From DATEBA01 sp035288045 (GTDB lineage: Bacteria > Actinomycetota > UBA4738 > HRBIN12), in NCBI GenBank assembly GCA_035288045.1, contig DATEBA010000026.1, positions 1 to 42,205 on the forward strand: DNA of 42,205 nt, given 5' to 3'. The notes beneath the pieces are model-generated. The model was not told the DNA's origin. It made no database searches and saw only the letters and a list, made by a program, of their open reading frames with translations. The stretch's first letter is position 1; each line of letters opens with the position of its first letter. This document shows positions 1 to 9,457 of this stretch, piece by piece. Both the position numbers and the translations under genes were made by a program.

Positions 1-2
1 TA

Positions 3-83
3 GGACCGGTCCTCAACCTCGACGGGGGGTTCGGCGCGTGGAAGCAGGCGGGCAATCGTGTAGCAAGACGACGCGGCGGGTGA
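3..83 (+). CDS. C-terminal end of a rhodanese-like protein (partial, runs off the left edge)
   Basis: The first open frame gives 26 residues ending at a TGA. It contains NLDGGFGAWKQAGNRV, which matches the closing segment of single-domain rhodaneses (typically N-L-x-G-G-x-x-A-W-x-x-A-G-x-P-V). Rhodaneses transfer sulfane sulfur through an active-site Cys, but that region lies outside the window, so activity cannot be judged. The call rests on one short motif. Confidence 0.55.
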   Translation, partial: GPVLNLDGGFGAWKQAGNRVARRRGG

Positions 84-173
84 GCGGCGGAGCCGGGCTC
101 TCACCCCCGCGCTTCTCTGAAGTCGAGGAAGACCCAGGCTCATTGCCGGCGGCCCAGCAGTTCTCCGTACCCA

Positions 174-506
174 TTGCCTCCTTCAGCGATTCGGACCAGC
201 ACCGCGTTCTTCGCGGGCGGTGTGGCGAACGGAGTGGAGAACGTGAGCGTGCGCAGCCTGATCCATCATAGCGTGCCGGACGAGCTGACGGGCCGTGTGT
301 TCGCGGCGTACTCTGGCCTTGCCGCCGGCACGCAGATCGGCGCGACGGCCCTCGGGGGCGCCCTCCTCGGGGCGGTCGGCGCCCGGGGCTCTCTGTTCGT
401 GGCGGGTCTAGGAGGAGCGGCTGTGGGACTCCTCGGGCTCGCGCGGTACTCGCGCTTGCCCCGCGAGATCCGCGCCCCGACGACGCGGGGAACGACCGGG
501 AGATGA
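174..506 (+). pseudogene. C-terminal remnant of an MFS exporter
   Basis: This frame encodes about 100 residues that resemble the last quarter of MFS_3/EntS-type exporters. It has GVANGVENVSVRSLI, then PDELTGRVFAAYSGL, then two glycine/alanine-rich membrane helices. A full transporter has about 400 residues and 12 helices. Upstream there are only 90 bases to the stop of the rhodanese fragment, and none of the three frames there encodes membrane helices, so about three quarters of the gene is missing. The only in-frame start is a TTG at 174 with no good ribosome-binding site. I read it as a deletion remnant; a very short expressed membrane protein is the less likely alternative. Confidence 0.6.
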
Positions 507-510
507 AAGT

Positions 511-1347
511 TCAAAGGGCCGCGACGATGGCTCGCTCGGCGTGGGTGAGCCCGCGAAGGGGGGCGCGTACGTCCTCACGGACCGGCACGCCGCGCGCCGC
601 GAGCGCCGCCTTCAGCGCCGCGTGGAACGGGAGAGGTGCTAGCGCGTCGCGGAGCTGCTCCACGCGTCGGGCCGCGCCCGGGCTCCGATCGTGGACGAGG
701 CTCGCCACGACCTCCGGCCATGCGGTCGCCAGGCCGCTTACGGCGCCGGTTGCGCCCGCCTCGAGCCCCTCGACCACCAGCGGCTCCGAGCCGACGAACA
801 GGTCGAGCCCCTCGATCAGATACGGGGCGACCCGTGAGAAGGGCATGTCGGACACCTTGAGACCGACCAGGTTCTGCGCTTCCTCCCGCAGTCGCTTGAT
901 CACCGAGACAGGGATCGAGTAGCCGCTCCGGCCCTCGAACTCGTAGACGTAGAAGGGCAGCGGCGCGCAGGCGTCGGCCGCGGCCCGTAGATGCCCGAGC
1001 AGTTCCGCCTCGTCGAGCGGGAAGTAGGGCGGTGCGATCACCGCGACCGCGTCGGCACCGGCCTGTGCGGCGTGCTCCGCGAGCGCCGTCGTGTCCGCGG
1101 TCGTCTGCGCGCCGCAGTGTGCCGCGACGAGGAAGCCCTCAGGGCGGGACCGCAGGAACAGCTCAAGCGCGCGCCGACGCTCGTCGACCGAGAGCAGGAT
1201 CCCCTCACCGGTTGTACCGCACGCGAGCAGGCCGTCGACGCCGTTCCCGGCGAGGAACGCCACGAGCGGCCCGAGGGCGTCCTCGTCGAGGGTCGCGCCC
1301 CCGTCTCGGAGCGGCGTGACGGCGGCGGCGATCGCGCCCTTCAGCAC
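511..1347 (-). CDS. DapA-family (DHDPS/N-acetylneuraminate lyase-like) aldolase
   Basis: A 278-residue TIM-barrel aldolase of the class I, Schiff-base-forming DHDPS family. Visible family residues are the GTTGEG loop (Thr45-Thr46), Tyr109 in PPYF, Tyr135, Arg140 in EGRSG and the Schiff-base lysine Lys164 in VGLKVSD. Members condense or cleave pyruvate with an aldehyde. The gene starts at a GTG 13 bases after the isocitrate lyase stop on the same strand, so the two are probably co-transcribed. Because isocitrate lyase releases glyoxylate, a 4-hydroxy-2-oxoglutarate aldolase (pyruvate + glyoxylate) is an attractive alternative to lysine biosynthesis. That is inference: Arg140 is also what true DapA uses to hold aspartate semialdehyde. 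The family is secure, the substrate is not. Confidence 0.85.
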   Translation of the reverse strand: MLKGAIAAAVTPLRDGGATLDEDALGPLVAFLAGNGVDGLLACGTTGEGILLSVDERRRALELFLRSRPEGFLVAAHCGAQTTADTTALAEHAAQAGADAVAVIAPPYFPLDEAELLGHLRAAADACAPLPFYVYEFEGRSGYSIPVSVIKRLREEAQNLVGLKVSDMPFSRVAPYLIEGLDLFVGSEPLVVEGLEAGATGAVSGLATAWPEVVASLVHDRSPGAARRVEQLRDALAPLPFHAALKAALAARGVPVREDVRAPLRGLTHAERAIVAAL

Positions 1348-1360
1348 GATGCCACTCTAG

Positions 1361-2791
<1,431 letters not shown>

Positions 2792-2810
2792 CTCTGCTCC
2801 CGGTCTCTAG

Positions 2811-2843
2811 GGAAAAGGAAAACCTCCCGCGGGCTGCGGGAGG
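2811..2843 (-). terminator. Attenuator-type intrinsic terminator in the aceA leader
   Basis: Read on the minus strand, CCTCCCGC (2843-2836), a 5-base loop and GCGGGAGG (2830-2823) form a perfect 8-bp GC-rich stem. It is followed by TTTTCCTTTTCC, a classic intrinsic terminator. It ends about 20 bases before the aceA start codon, so it must act before the gene. The 5' arm can instead pair with GCGGGGCC at 2878-2871 (GGCCTCCCGC at 2845-2836, two-base bulge), which would dissolve the terminator. A third hairpin, GCCGGC-CTT-GCCGGC (2873-2859), overlaps that alternative arm. Confidence 0.75.
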
Positions 2844-2881
2844 CCCTACGCGACGCGAGCCGGCAAGGCCGGCCCCGCCGC

Positions 2882-2938
2882 CTAGCAGATGGCTACGGCG
2901 ACCGGCGCCAGCACGAAGTTGAACGCCGAGTCAAACAT
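2882..2938 (-). CDS. Leader peptide upstream of aceA
   Basis: An 18-codon ORF with ATG at 2938 and TAG at 2884-2882, encoding MFDSAFNFVLAPVAVAIC. It lies between a promoter-like sequence and the terminator/antiterminator pair. Its stop is only 4 bases before the proposed antiterminator arm, the spacing expected of a ribosome-mediated attenuator. The last ten codons are rich in Val, Ala, Leu and Ile, with a final Cys. A ribosome finishing at the stop would cover the antiterminator arm and favour termination; one stalled at the Val/Ala codons would leave it free. The predicted transcription start falls on the A of the ATG, so translation may be leaderless. The amino acid sensed, if any, is unknown. 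Confidence 0.6.
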   Translation of the reverse strand: MFDSAFNFVLAPVAVAIC

Positions 2939-2944
2939 AGGGTG

Positions 2945-2974
2945 AGTCTGCCTGACGGAGGCGGTCCCTGTCAA
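2945..2974 (-). promoter_or_regulatory. Putative promoter of the leader peptide-aceA unit
   Basis: A consensus -35 TTGACA (2974-2969) is followed after 18 bases by CAGACT (2950-2945), a plausible -10. The expected start is about 2938, coinciding with the leader peptide ATG and implying a leaderless transcript. The -10 is weak, the -35 strong. Confidence 0.5.
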
Positions 2975-3065
2975 GGCGGCGTCCGACCCCGAGTCACGGT
3001 ACGAAGTGCGCAGGCCGCGGATCGGCTCGGGGGCAGGGCCACCCTACCTCCCGACGTAGAGCCCG

Positions 3066-3941
3066 CTAAGGGACGATCTTCGAGATCGGCAGCTCGAGGA
3101 TGTCGGTCGCGCCCTTCGACTTGAGCAGGGGGATCAATCTGTTCACGGTGGCCTTCTCGACCACGGTTTCGATGGCGTGGCCGCCCTCGGAGAGGGCCGA
3201 CACCGTCGGGGCCTTCATCGCCGGGACGACCTCGAGCACCCCCTGGAGCTTCTCCTCGGAGACGTTCAGCTTGATGAGCACGCGTCCCTCGGCTCGGAGC
3301 GCCCCGAGCAGGAGCGTGGCGATGTCTTCCATCGCGGTGCGCTTGCTGGCGTCTGAGGCGGAGGTCTTGTTGGCTATGAGCAGCACGCCGGAGTCGAGGA
3401 GGGTCTCGATCACCTTCATCCCATGGGCACGGAGGGTGCTCCCGGTCTCGGTGACGTCCACGATCGCGTCGACGATCTCGGGGACCTTGGCCTCAGTGGC
3501 GCCGTAGGACCACACGACCTTGACGGGTATGCCGAGCTCATCGAAGTAGCGCTGGGTGATGTTCGGGAACTCGGTCGAGATGCGGGAGTCGGGCGGCAAC
3601 TCTTTCGCGGAGTTGGCGGCGTGCTCGTTGGGCACGGCTAGGACGATCCGCACCCCATGACCCGAGCCGCTCTTCGCGTACTCCAGCTCGGCAAGGACCT
3701 CGACGTCGGCGCCGGTCTCCTCGACCCAGTCCTTGCCCGTGATGCCGAGGTCGAACAGACCGTCCTGGACGTACGTCGGGATCTCCTGGGGGCGGAGGAT
3801 GGACACGCGCTCGATCCGCTCGTCGTCGACCGCCCCGTGGTAGTCGCGCGGGGACCCACGACGCACGCGGAGGTCGGCGGCCTCGAAGAGGCGGAGCGTC
3901 TGCTCCTCGAGCGAACCCTTCGGGATGACGAGTCTCAACAT
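3066..3941 (-). CDS. hisG: ATP phosphoribosyltransferase, long form
   Basis: The first enzyme of histidine synthesis, joining ATP and PRPP. At 291 residues it is the long HisG with the C-terminal regulatory domain, so it should not need HisZ and is probably feedback-inhibited by histidine. It begins MLRLVIPKGSLEEQTLRLF and has FDLGITGKDW and the PRPP-binding DVTETGSTLRAHGM segment. The C-terminal segment LEVVPAMKAPTVSALSEGG is typical of the regulatory domain. It is the last gene of the his operon, 12 bases after hisI, the only non-overlapping junction among the eight his genes. No convincing terminator is seen after it. Confidence 0.95.
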   Translation of the reverse strand: MLRLVIPKGSLEEQTLRLFEAADLRVRRGSPRDYHGAVDDERIERVSILRPQEIPTYVQDGLFDLGITGKDWVEETGADVEVLAELEYAKSGSGHGVRIVLAVPNEHAANSAKELPPDSRISTEFPNITQRYFDELGIPVKVVWSYGATEAKVPEIVDAIVDVTETGSTLRAHGMKVIETLLDSGVLLIANKTSASDASKRTAMEDIATLLLGALRAEGRVLIKLNVSEEKLQGVLEVVPAMKAPTVSALSEGGHAIETVVEKATVNRLIPLLKSKGATDILELPISKIVP

Positions 3942-3953
3942 GGGCGCCGAAGT

Positions 3954-4283
3954 CTACCCGTCGTCCACTCCGCGGTGGAAGCAGGTCCGCTCGCCGGTGT
4001 GGCAGGCGGGACCGAGCTGGTGGACGCGAACGAGCAGCACGTCTGCGTCGCAGTCGGCCCGGATCTCCTCGACGTGCTGGACGTTGCCGGAGGTCTCCCC
4101 CTTGCGCCACAGCTCTTGCCGGGAGCGGCTCCAGAACACCGTTCGCCCCTCCTCGAGCGTTCGCTCGAGCGACTCCCGGTTCATCCAGGCCAACATGAGG
4201 ACCTCGCCGTTCTCGGCGTCCTGGACGACCGCGGGGATCAGGCCCCGGTCGTCGAAAGAGAGCTCGTCCTGGTCCATCGTCAC
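3954..4283 (-). CDS. hisI: Phosphoribosyl-AMP cyclohydrolase
   Basis: A 109-residue HisI, the zinc enzyme that opens the adenine ring of phosphoribosyl-AMP. The family signature is clear: MLAWMNRESLERTLEEG, then WRKGETSGNVQ, the Cys in RADCDAD and the zinc-binding CHTGERTCF near the C-terminus. There is no fused HisE pyrophosphohydrolase domain and no hisE in the window, so it must be elsewhere. The GTG start overlaps the hisF stop (GTGA); an ATG two codons later is an alternative. Confidence 0.93.
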   Translation of the reverse strand: MTMDQDELSFDDRGLIPAVVQDAENGEVLMLAWMNRESLERTLEEGRTVFWSRSRQELWRKGETSGNVQHVEEIRADCDADVLLVRVHQLGPACHTGERTCFHRGVDDG

Positions 4284-5044
4284 GTCCTTACCGGGATGCC
4301 CTCGTCCTGCAGGTGCCGCTTGATCTCGGAGATCGTGAGCTCACGGAAGTGGAAGAGGGACGCGGCCAGGGCCGCGTCCGCGCGGCCGGCAGTAAGCGCC
4401 TCCACGAAGTGCTCCGCTGTTCCCGCGCCACCGCTCGCGACGATCGGCACCCTCACCGCTTCCGCGACGGCGCGCGTTAGCTCCAGGTCGTAGCCCAACT
4501 TCGTTCCATCACGGTCCACCGAGGTGAGGAGCACCTCCCCGGCGCCGCGCCTTCCGGTCGCCTCGACCGCCCACTCGACGGCGTTCGCGCCGGTCGGCGT
4601 TCGGCCGGCCTCGACGACGACCTCCCATCCATCACCATGCCGCTTCTTCGCGTCTATGGCGATAACCATGCACTGCGTGCCGAAGCGGTCGGCACAGCGC
4701 TCGAGCAGCGCCGGGTCGCGAACGGCGGCGGTGTTGAGCGAGACCTTGTCGGCACCGGCGCGAAGAAGCTCCTTCACGTCGTCCTCGGTTCTCACGCCTC
4801 CGCCGACGGTGAGCGGGATGAACACCTGCTCGGCGGTTCGCGAGACGACGTCGAGCGTCGCCCGCCGCCCCTGGACGGTGGCGGTGATGTCGAGGAACAC
4901 GAGCTCGTCGGCGACCTCCTCGTCGTATCGGGCGGCGAGCTCGACGGGGTCGCCGGCGTCGCGGAGATCGACGAACCGCGTTCCCTTAACCACCCTGCCG
5001 GCGTCCACGTCGAGGCAGGGGATGATCCGCCTGGCGAGCGTCAC
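4280..5044 (-). CDS. hisF: Imidazole glycerol phosphate synthase, cyclase subunit
   Basis: A 254-residue (beta/alpha)8 barrel that pairs with HisH to make imidazole glycerol phosphate and AICAR. It starts VTLARRIIPCLDVDAGRVVKG, with the catalytic Asp in CLDVD and the second Asp in VIAIDAKKR. The phosphate loops GGGVRT and ASGGAG are intact. The frame is open well upstream, but only the GTG at 5044 gives the conserved N-terminus. It overlaps the hisA stop by four bases, indicating translational coupling. Confidence 0.95.
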   Translation of the reverse strand: MTLARRIIPCLDVDAGRVVKGTRFVDLRDAGDPVELAARYDEEVADELVFLDITATVQGRRATLDVVSRTAEQVFIPLTVGGGVRTEDDVKELLRAGADKVSLNTAAVRDPALLERCADRFGTQCMVIAIDAKKRHGDGWEVVVEAGRTPTGANAVEWAVEATGRRGAGEVLLTSVDRDGTKLGYDLELTRAVAEAVRVPIVASGGAGTAEHFVEALTAGRADAALAASLFHFRELTISEIKRHLQDEGIPVRT

Positions 5045-5742
5045 GCGCCTGCCACCTCCTCGAGGCGGAGCGTGCCCTCGTAGAGCGCCTTGCCGACGAC
5101 GGCGGCCTCGAGCCCGAGGTCGGCGAGGGCGCGGACGTCGTCGGCGTTGCGAACGCCGCCGCTCGCCTGAACGGGGCGGTCGGTCAGCGTCCGGACGCGC
5201 TCGTAGAGGGCGAGGTCGGGTCCCTCGAGCGTTCCATCCAGCGCGATCGAGGTCACGAGGAACCGCGGCGCGCCGGCGTCCTCCAGGTCGTGGATCGCGG
5301 CGTCCAGCGGCGGCCCCGCCTCCTGCCACCCTCGCACCATCACTCGGTCGGCGGCGACGTCGACCGCTACGACGACCCGGTCGCCGACGCGCGCGACGCA
5401 CTCACGGACGAACGAGGGGTCGAGCGCCGCCTGTGTTCCGAGAACGGCCCGAGCGGCTCCTGCCTGGAGCGCGTCGCGGACGACACCCAGCGAACGGAGG
5501 CCGCCGCCGGTCTGTACCCGCGCGTCGACGGCTGCACATACGGCCGCGACGACCTCGCGGTTAGATCCCGTCTCGAGCGCAGCGTCGAGGTCGACGACGT
5601 GGAGAAGCGAGACGCCGGCCTCGGCCCATCGGCGTGCCACCGCGACGGGGTCGGCGTCGTAGACCGTCTCTCGCGCCGGGTCGCCGCGCACGAGCCTTAC
5701 GGCCCTCCCCCCGCGGACGTCTACCGCCGGCACCACGATCAC
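5041..5742 (-). CDS. hisA: ProFAR isomerase
   Basis: A 233-residue barrel related to HisF that performs the Amadori rearrangement of ProFAR to PRFAR. The N-terminus VIVVPAVDVRGGRAVRLVRGD carries the catalytic Asp of the first strand, and VVVAVDVAADRV carries the second. QTGGGLRS and QASGGVRN are the two phosphate-binding loops. In Actinobacteria lacking trpF a HisA homologue (PriA) also isomerises phosphoribosylanthranilate; I cannot tell here whether this protein does. The GTG start is embedded in the hisH stop (GTGA), which fixes the start despite a long upstream open frame. Confidence 0.93.
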   Translation of the reverse strand: MIVVPAVDVRGGRAVRLVRGDPARETVYDADPVAVARRWAEAGVSLLHVVDLDAALETGSNREVVAAVCAAVDARVQTGGGLRSLGVVRDALQAGAARAVLGTQAALDPSFVRECVARVGDRVVVAVDVAADRVMVRGWQEAGPPLDAAIHDLEDAGAPRFLVTSIALDGTLEGPDLALYERVRTLTDRPVQASGGVRNADDVRALADLGLEAAVVGKALYEGTLRLEEVAGA

Positions 5743-6341
5743 GCTGCCTGCCTCACGAACGCCTCGTAGATCGCGAGGCCCGTATCTCCCGACTTCTCGG
5801 GGTGGAACTGGGTCGCGAACACGTTGTCCTTCGCTACGGCAGCTGAGAAACGCCGGCCGTGCTCTGTCACGCCCACGGTCACTCCCGGGACCACGTCGGG
5901 TGCGAACGAGTGCACGAAGTAGAAGCGAGTGCCGCCAGGCACGGAGTCGACGTACGGGTGCGGAGCGATCCACGCGACCTCGTTCCAGCCCATGTGCGGA
6001 ACCTTCACCGTCGGAGGGAGCCGTCTGCTTTCTCCCGACAGGATGCCGAGGCCCCGTGCCGGATCTTCCTCGCTCGCTGCGAAGAGGACTTGCATGCCGA
6101 GGCACACGCCGAGCACCGGGCGGCCCGTGGACGTGAACGCCACGATCGCCCGGTCGAGGCCGCGGTCGGCGAGGTTTCGCATGCACGCTCCGAAGTGGCC
6201 GACGCCCGGAACGACGAGCGCGTCGGCGGCCGCGACCGTCGCCGCCTTGTCGGTCACCTCCGGCTTGCCGCCGACGCGCTCGATCGCTCGCGCGACCGAG
6301 CGCAGGTTCCCCATCCCGTAGTCGACGACCGCGATCGTCAA
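5739..6341 (-). CDS. hisH: Imidazole glycerol phosphate synthase, glutaminase subunit
   Basis: A 200-residue class I glutamine amidotransferase that supplies ammonia to HisF. It has the N-terminal VVDYGMGNLRSV signature, the oxyanion strand VVPGVGHF, the nucleophile Cys80 in GVCLGMQ, and the His/Glu pair in TQFHPEKSG near the C-terminus. Length is normal. The ATG overlaps the end of hisB by four bases. Confidence 0.95.
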   Translation of the reverse strand: MTIAVVDYGMGNLRSVARAIERVGGKPEVTDKAATVAAADALVVPGVGHFGACMRNLADRGLDRAIVAFTSTGRPVLGVCLGMQVLFAASEEDPARGLGILSGESRRLPPTVKVPHMGWNEVAWIAPHPYVDSVPGGTRFYFVHSFAPDVVPGVTVGVTEHGRRFSAAVAKDNVFATQFHPEKSGDTGLAIYEAFVRQAA

Positions 6342-6934
6342 ATCGACCCCTTGGTCGACGGCGTGTCAGCACGGCCAGTGAGCGAGCAGGCGTCCCCGAG
6401 CGCCTTCGCCATCGCCTTGAACTCCGCCTCGACGACGTGGTGAGGCGCTCGCCCCGACTGCAGCCGAACGTGGAGCGTGATCTCCGCGGCCGTCGCGAAC
6501 GCTCGCACGAAGTCCTCCACGAGGCCCGTGTCGAAGGTGCCGATCGTCTCGGCGGGGACGTCCACGTCGTGCCCGACGAATGGGCGTCCCGATAAGTCCA
6601 TGGCTACCTCGACGGCCGCCTCGTCGAGCGGTACGGTGATCGAGGCGAACCGGCGGATGCCGGCCTTGTCTCCGAGAGCCTCCTTCAGCGCCTGCCCGAG
6701 GGCGAGGCCCACGTCCTCGACAGTGTGGTGACCGTCCACCTCGAGGTCGCCCTTGGCGGTGACCGTGAGGTCGAACCCGGCGTGGGTGCCGAGCTGCTGG
6801 AGCATGTGATCGAAGAACGGCAGGCCGGTGTCGGCCGTAGCCGTGCCCGAGCCGTCGAGTTGCAGCTCGACGCGCACGTTCGTCTCCTTCGTCGCGCGCT
6901 CGACAGTGGCTTCCCGCGTGGTGCGGCTGCTCAT
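6338..6934 (-). CDS. hisB: Imidazoleglycerol-phosphate dehydratase
   Basis: A 198-residue monofunctional dehydratase that converts IGP to imidazole-acetol phosphate. The manganese-binding repeats are complete: FFDHMLQQLGTH, DGHHTVEDVGLALG and APHHVVEAEFKA. There is no histidinol-phosphatase domain of the enterobacterial fused type, and no separate phosphatase in the cluster. The start is the ATG overlapping the hisC stop (ATGA). Confidence 0.95.
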   Translation of the reverse strand: MSSRTTREATVERATKETNVRVELQLDGSGTATADTGLPFFDHMLQQLGTHAGFDLTVTAKGDLEVDGHHTVEDVGLALGQALKEALGDKAGIRRFASITVPLDEAAVEVAMDLSGRPFVGHDVDVPAETIGTFDTGLVEDFVRAFATAAEITLHVRLQSGRAPHHVVEAEFKAMAKALGDACSLTGRADTPSTKGSI

Positions 6935-7986
6935 CCCGCTAGCACCTCCTTCATCGCCTCGAGGAACAGGTCGATCTCGTGGGCGGCACCCGCCGTGACG
7001 CGCAGCGCCCCGTCGACCACGTCGGAGAGGTCCCGGACGAGGACGCCCCGGTCGAGGAGGCCCTGCCAGACCTCCTGCGCCGGCCGGGACGACCGGAACA
7101 GCACGAAGTTCGCGTCGGAGGGGAAGACCTCGACGCCGTCCATCGCGCCGAGCTCTCGGACGATCCGGTCCCGCTCGTCGCGGATCCACCCGAGGATCGC
7201 CTCGGCCTCGGCGACGTGGTGCAGTGCCGCGAGCCCGGCCGCCTGGGTGATCGCGGAGAGGTGATACGGCAGGCGCACGCGGCGGAGGTCGTCGATCACG
7301 CTGGGATCTGTGAGGCAGTAGCCCATCCGAGCGCCGGCCATCGCGAACGCCTTCGAGAAGGTGCGTACGACGACGACGTTCGGGAGCCGTTCGGTGAGGG
7401 GGAGCGCGCTCTGGCCGCCGAACTCGACGTAGGCCTCGTCCACGACGACGAGCGCGTTGGTCGCCTCCGCGAGCTCCTCGACCGCCCACACCGGTTGGGT
7501 GTTCCCCGTCGGGTTGTTCGGCGAGCAGACGAACACCACGTCCGGTCGCTCGGCGACGGCCGCCTGCACGTCACCTGAGTCGATCGCGAACGGCGGATCT
7601 AGTCTGAGCTGGACTACTTCGGTGTGAGCTATCCACGCGATCCGGCGGTGCATGACGTAGGTGGGCTCGAAGACGAGCATCCGCCGGCCGGGGCCACCGT
7701 AGGCGAGCAAGAGCTGCTGGATGATCTCGTTCGAGCCGTTGGCGGCCCACGTCCCCTCGGGAGCGTGCCCCGCGTGTTCCGCGAGCTCCTCGCGGAGGCG
7801 TTCAGCCTCTCGGTCCGGGTATCGGTTGAGCGGCAGGTCGCGTACGGCCTGAGCGAGATCGCGCGAGAAGTCCTCCGGTAGCGGGTGGGGGCACTCGTTC
7901 GTGTTGAGGCGCGCGGCGACCTCCAGCTGCGGCGCCGCGTAGGGTTCGACGTCGCGAAGCCCCTCTCGCGGGCGCGCTCGTCTCAT
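6931..7986 (-). CDS. hisC: Histidinol-phosphate aminotransferase
   Basis: A 351-residue PLP fold-type I aminotransferase. It shows the substrate-loop LNTNECPHPLP, NGSNEIIQ, CSPNNPTGN (PLP ring contact), VVDEAYVEF and the Schiff-base lysine in TFSKAFAMAGARMGY. It converts imidazole-acetol phosphate to histidinol phosphate. The ATG overlaps the hisD stop by four bases. Confidence 0.94.
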   Translation of the reverse strand: MRRARPREGLRDVEPYAAPQLEVAARLNTNECPHPLPEDFSRDLAQAVRDLPLNRYPDREAERLREELAEHAGHAPEGTWAANGSNEIIQQLLLAYGGPGRRMLVFEPTYVMHRRIAWIAHTEVVQLRLDPPFAIDSGDVQAAVAERPDVVFVCSPNNPTGNTQPVWAVEELAEATNALVVVDEAYVEFGGQSALPLTERLPNVVVVRTFSKAFAMAGARMGYCLTDPSVIDDLRRVRLPYHLSAITQAAGLAALHHVAEAEAILGWIRDERDRIVRELGAMDGVEVFPSDANFVLFRSSRPAQEVWQGLLDRGVLVRDLSDVVDGALRVTAGAAHEIDLFLEAMKEVLAG

Positions 7987-9263
7987 GGCTGGCGCTCCGC
8001 TCGAAACTCCATCGCCCGGGCGTGGCCCGCGAAGCTCTCGGCTTTGGCGATGGCGGCCGTCTCGGGCGCGAACCTCTCGACGGCGCTTTGGTCCATCTCG
8101 GTGACCGACGAGATGGTGACGAAGTCGGCGGCGCGGAGTCCGCTGGCGAAGCGAGCGGTCCCGGCCGTGGGAAGCACGTGGTTGGACGCGACCCCGTAGT
8201 CGCCGAACGGCACCGCGGTCCACTCGCCCAGGAAGATCGCGCCGGCGTTGCGGACCTTCTCGACGAACGCGCGAGCGTTGGGTATCAGCACCTCCAGGTG
8301 TTCGGGAGCGAGGTCGTTCACGACCTCTGCCGCCTGATCCTCGTCGAGCACGACAACGGCGCGACTCTTGGCGAGCGACGCCTCGACCACCTCGCGGCGT
8401 GCGGCCTGCGCGACTTCGGACTCGAGGAACGGTGCTGTCGAGTCCAAGAGGGCGCGGTCGGTGGTCACCAAAGTCGTGCTCGCGTCCGGGTCGTGCTCGG
8501 CTTGCGATACGAGGTCGACCGCGAGCAGCGCCGGGTCGGCCGATGCGTCTGCGACGATCACGAGCTCCGTCGGACCGGCCAGGCCGTCGATCCCCACCGT
8601 TCCCGCCACCTGCCGCTTCGCCTCTGTCACGTAGACGTTCCCGGGTCCGACGATCCGGTCCACCGCGGGCACAGACTGGACCCCGTAGGCGAGCGCCGCG
8701 ATCGCTTGGGCGCCCCCGACCTTCACGACGCTGGTCGCTCCCGCCTTGAGCGCCGCGTAGGCCACGGCGTCGGGGAGCGTCCCGTCGGCGCGCGGGGGGG
8801 AGCAGACGACGATCTCCTCCACCCCGGCGACGACGGCCGGAACGACGGTCATCGCGACCGACGACGGATACACGGCGCGGCCGCCGGGCACGTAGCAGCC
8901 GGCGCTTCGAACCGGCCGCACGATCTCCCCGAACCGGACGCCCGCCGTCACGTCGGTCCAGGGCTGGGGGAGCTGGCGGGCGTGGAACTCCGTGAGCCGC
9001 TCGATGAGCGAGTCGAGGGCGGCTCGGAGGTCCGGTGGAGTGGCCTGCTCCGCGCGCTCGAACTCGTCGAGCGAGACGAGCAGGCCTCCCTCGCTCAGGT
9101 CGACTCCGTCGAACCGCCGGGTCAGGGCGACGAGAGCGGCGTCGCCCTCGGCTCGCACGCGCTCGACGATGCCGCGCACGGCTTCGGAGACGGAAGGGTC
9201 GATCTCGAGGCGCCTTGGCTCGAGCCGTTCCCTCCGGTCGCGGAGGTCGAGGAGCTCGAGCAC
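7983..9263 (-). CDS. hisD: Histidinol dehydrogenase
   Basis: A 426-residue zinc enzyme catalysing the last two oxidations from histidinol to histidine. Recognisable stretches are GCYVPGGRAVYPSS, VDRIVGPGNVYVTEAKR, GPTELVIVAD, SQAEHDPDA (base/zinc region) and NHVLPTAGTARF. The start is a GTG immediately after the TAG of the small upstream ORF. It is the first his gene of the operon. Confidence 0.95.
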   Translation of the reverse strand: MLELLDLRDRRERLEPRRLEIDPSVSEAVRGIVERVRAEGDAALVALTRRFDGVDLSEGGLLVSLDEFERAEQATPPDLRAALDSLIERLTEFHARQLPQPWTDVTAGVRFGEIVRPVRSAGCYVPGGRAVYPSSVAMTVVPAVVAGVEEIVVCSPPRADGTLPDAVAYAALKAGATSVVKVGGAQAIAALAYGVQSVPAVDRIVGPGNVYVTEAKRQVAGTVGIDGLAGPTELVIVADASADPALLAVDLVSQAEHDPDASTTLVTTDRALLDSTAPFLESEVAQAARREVVEASLAKSRAVVVLDEDQAAEVVNDLAPEHLEVLIPNARAFVEKVRNAGAIFLGEWTAVPFGDYGVASNHVLPTAGTARFASGLRAADFVTISSVTEMDQSAVERFAPETAAIAKAESFAGHARAMEFRAERQP

Positions 9264-9419
9264 CTAGGGCTCCTCTGGCGCCTCGTGATGGGTCTCGGCG
9301 GTGACGGAGCGGTGCGCGCGCCGGTCGCGGGCGAACAGGATCCAGCCGCCCGCGGCCACGGTAAGTCCCGCCACGAACAGCATGGCCAGGGCGATCAGCA
9401 GGGTCGTCTCCCGCTCCAT
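9264..9419 (-). CDS. Small single-pass membrane protein preceding hisD
   Basis: A 51-residue ORF with one strong hydrophobic helix (about residues 7-30) between a short acidic start (MERETT) and a basic/acidic tail (RDRRAHRS...HHEAPEEP). Its stop directly abuts the hisD GTG, so it is probably co-translated with the his operon. A possible -10 TAAGCT (9435-9430) would place the mRNA start within about five bases of the ATG. I recognise no family. Confidence 0.5.
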   Translation of the reverse strand: MERETTLLIALAMLFVAGLTVAAGGWILFARDRRAHRSVTAETHHEAPEEP

Positions 9420-9457
9420 CGGAGCCCAGAGCTTACGCGAAACGTCGCGGTCGCCGC

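Noticed and set aside
2844..2878. T-box or metabolite riboswitch in the aceA leader
   Set aside because: No T-box sequence or known aptamer consensus is visible; the short ORF with a stop next to the alternative stem fits translation-coupled attenuation better.
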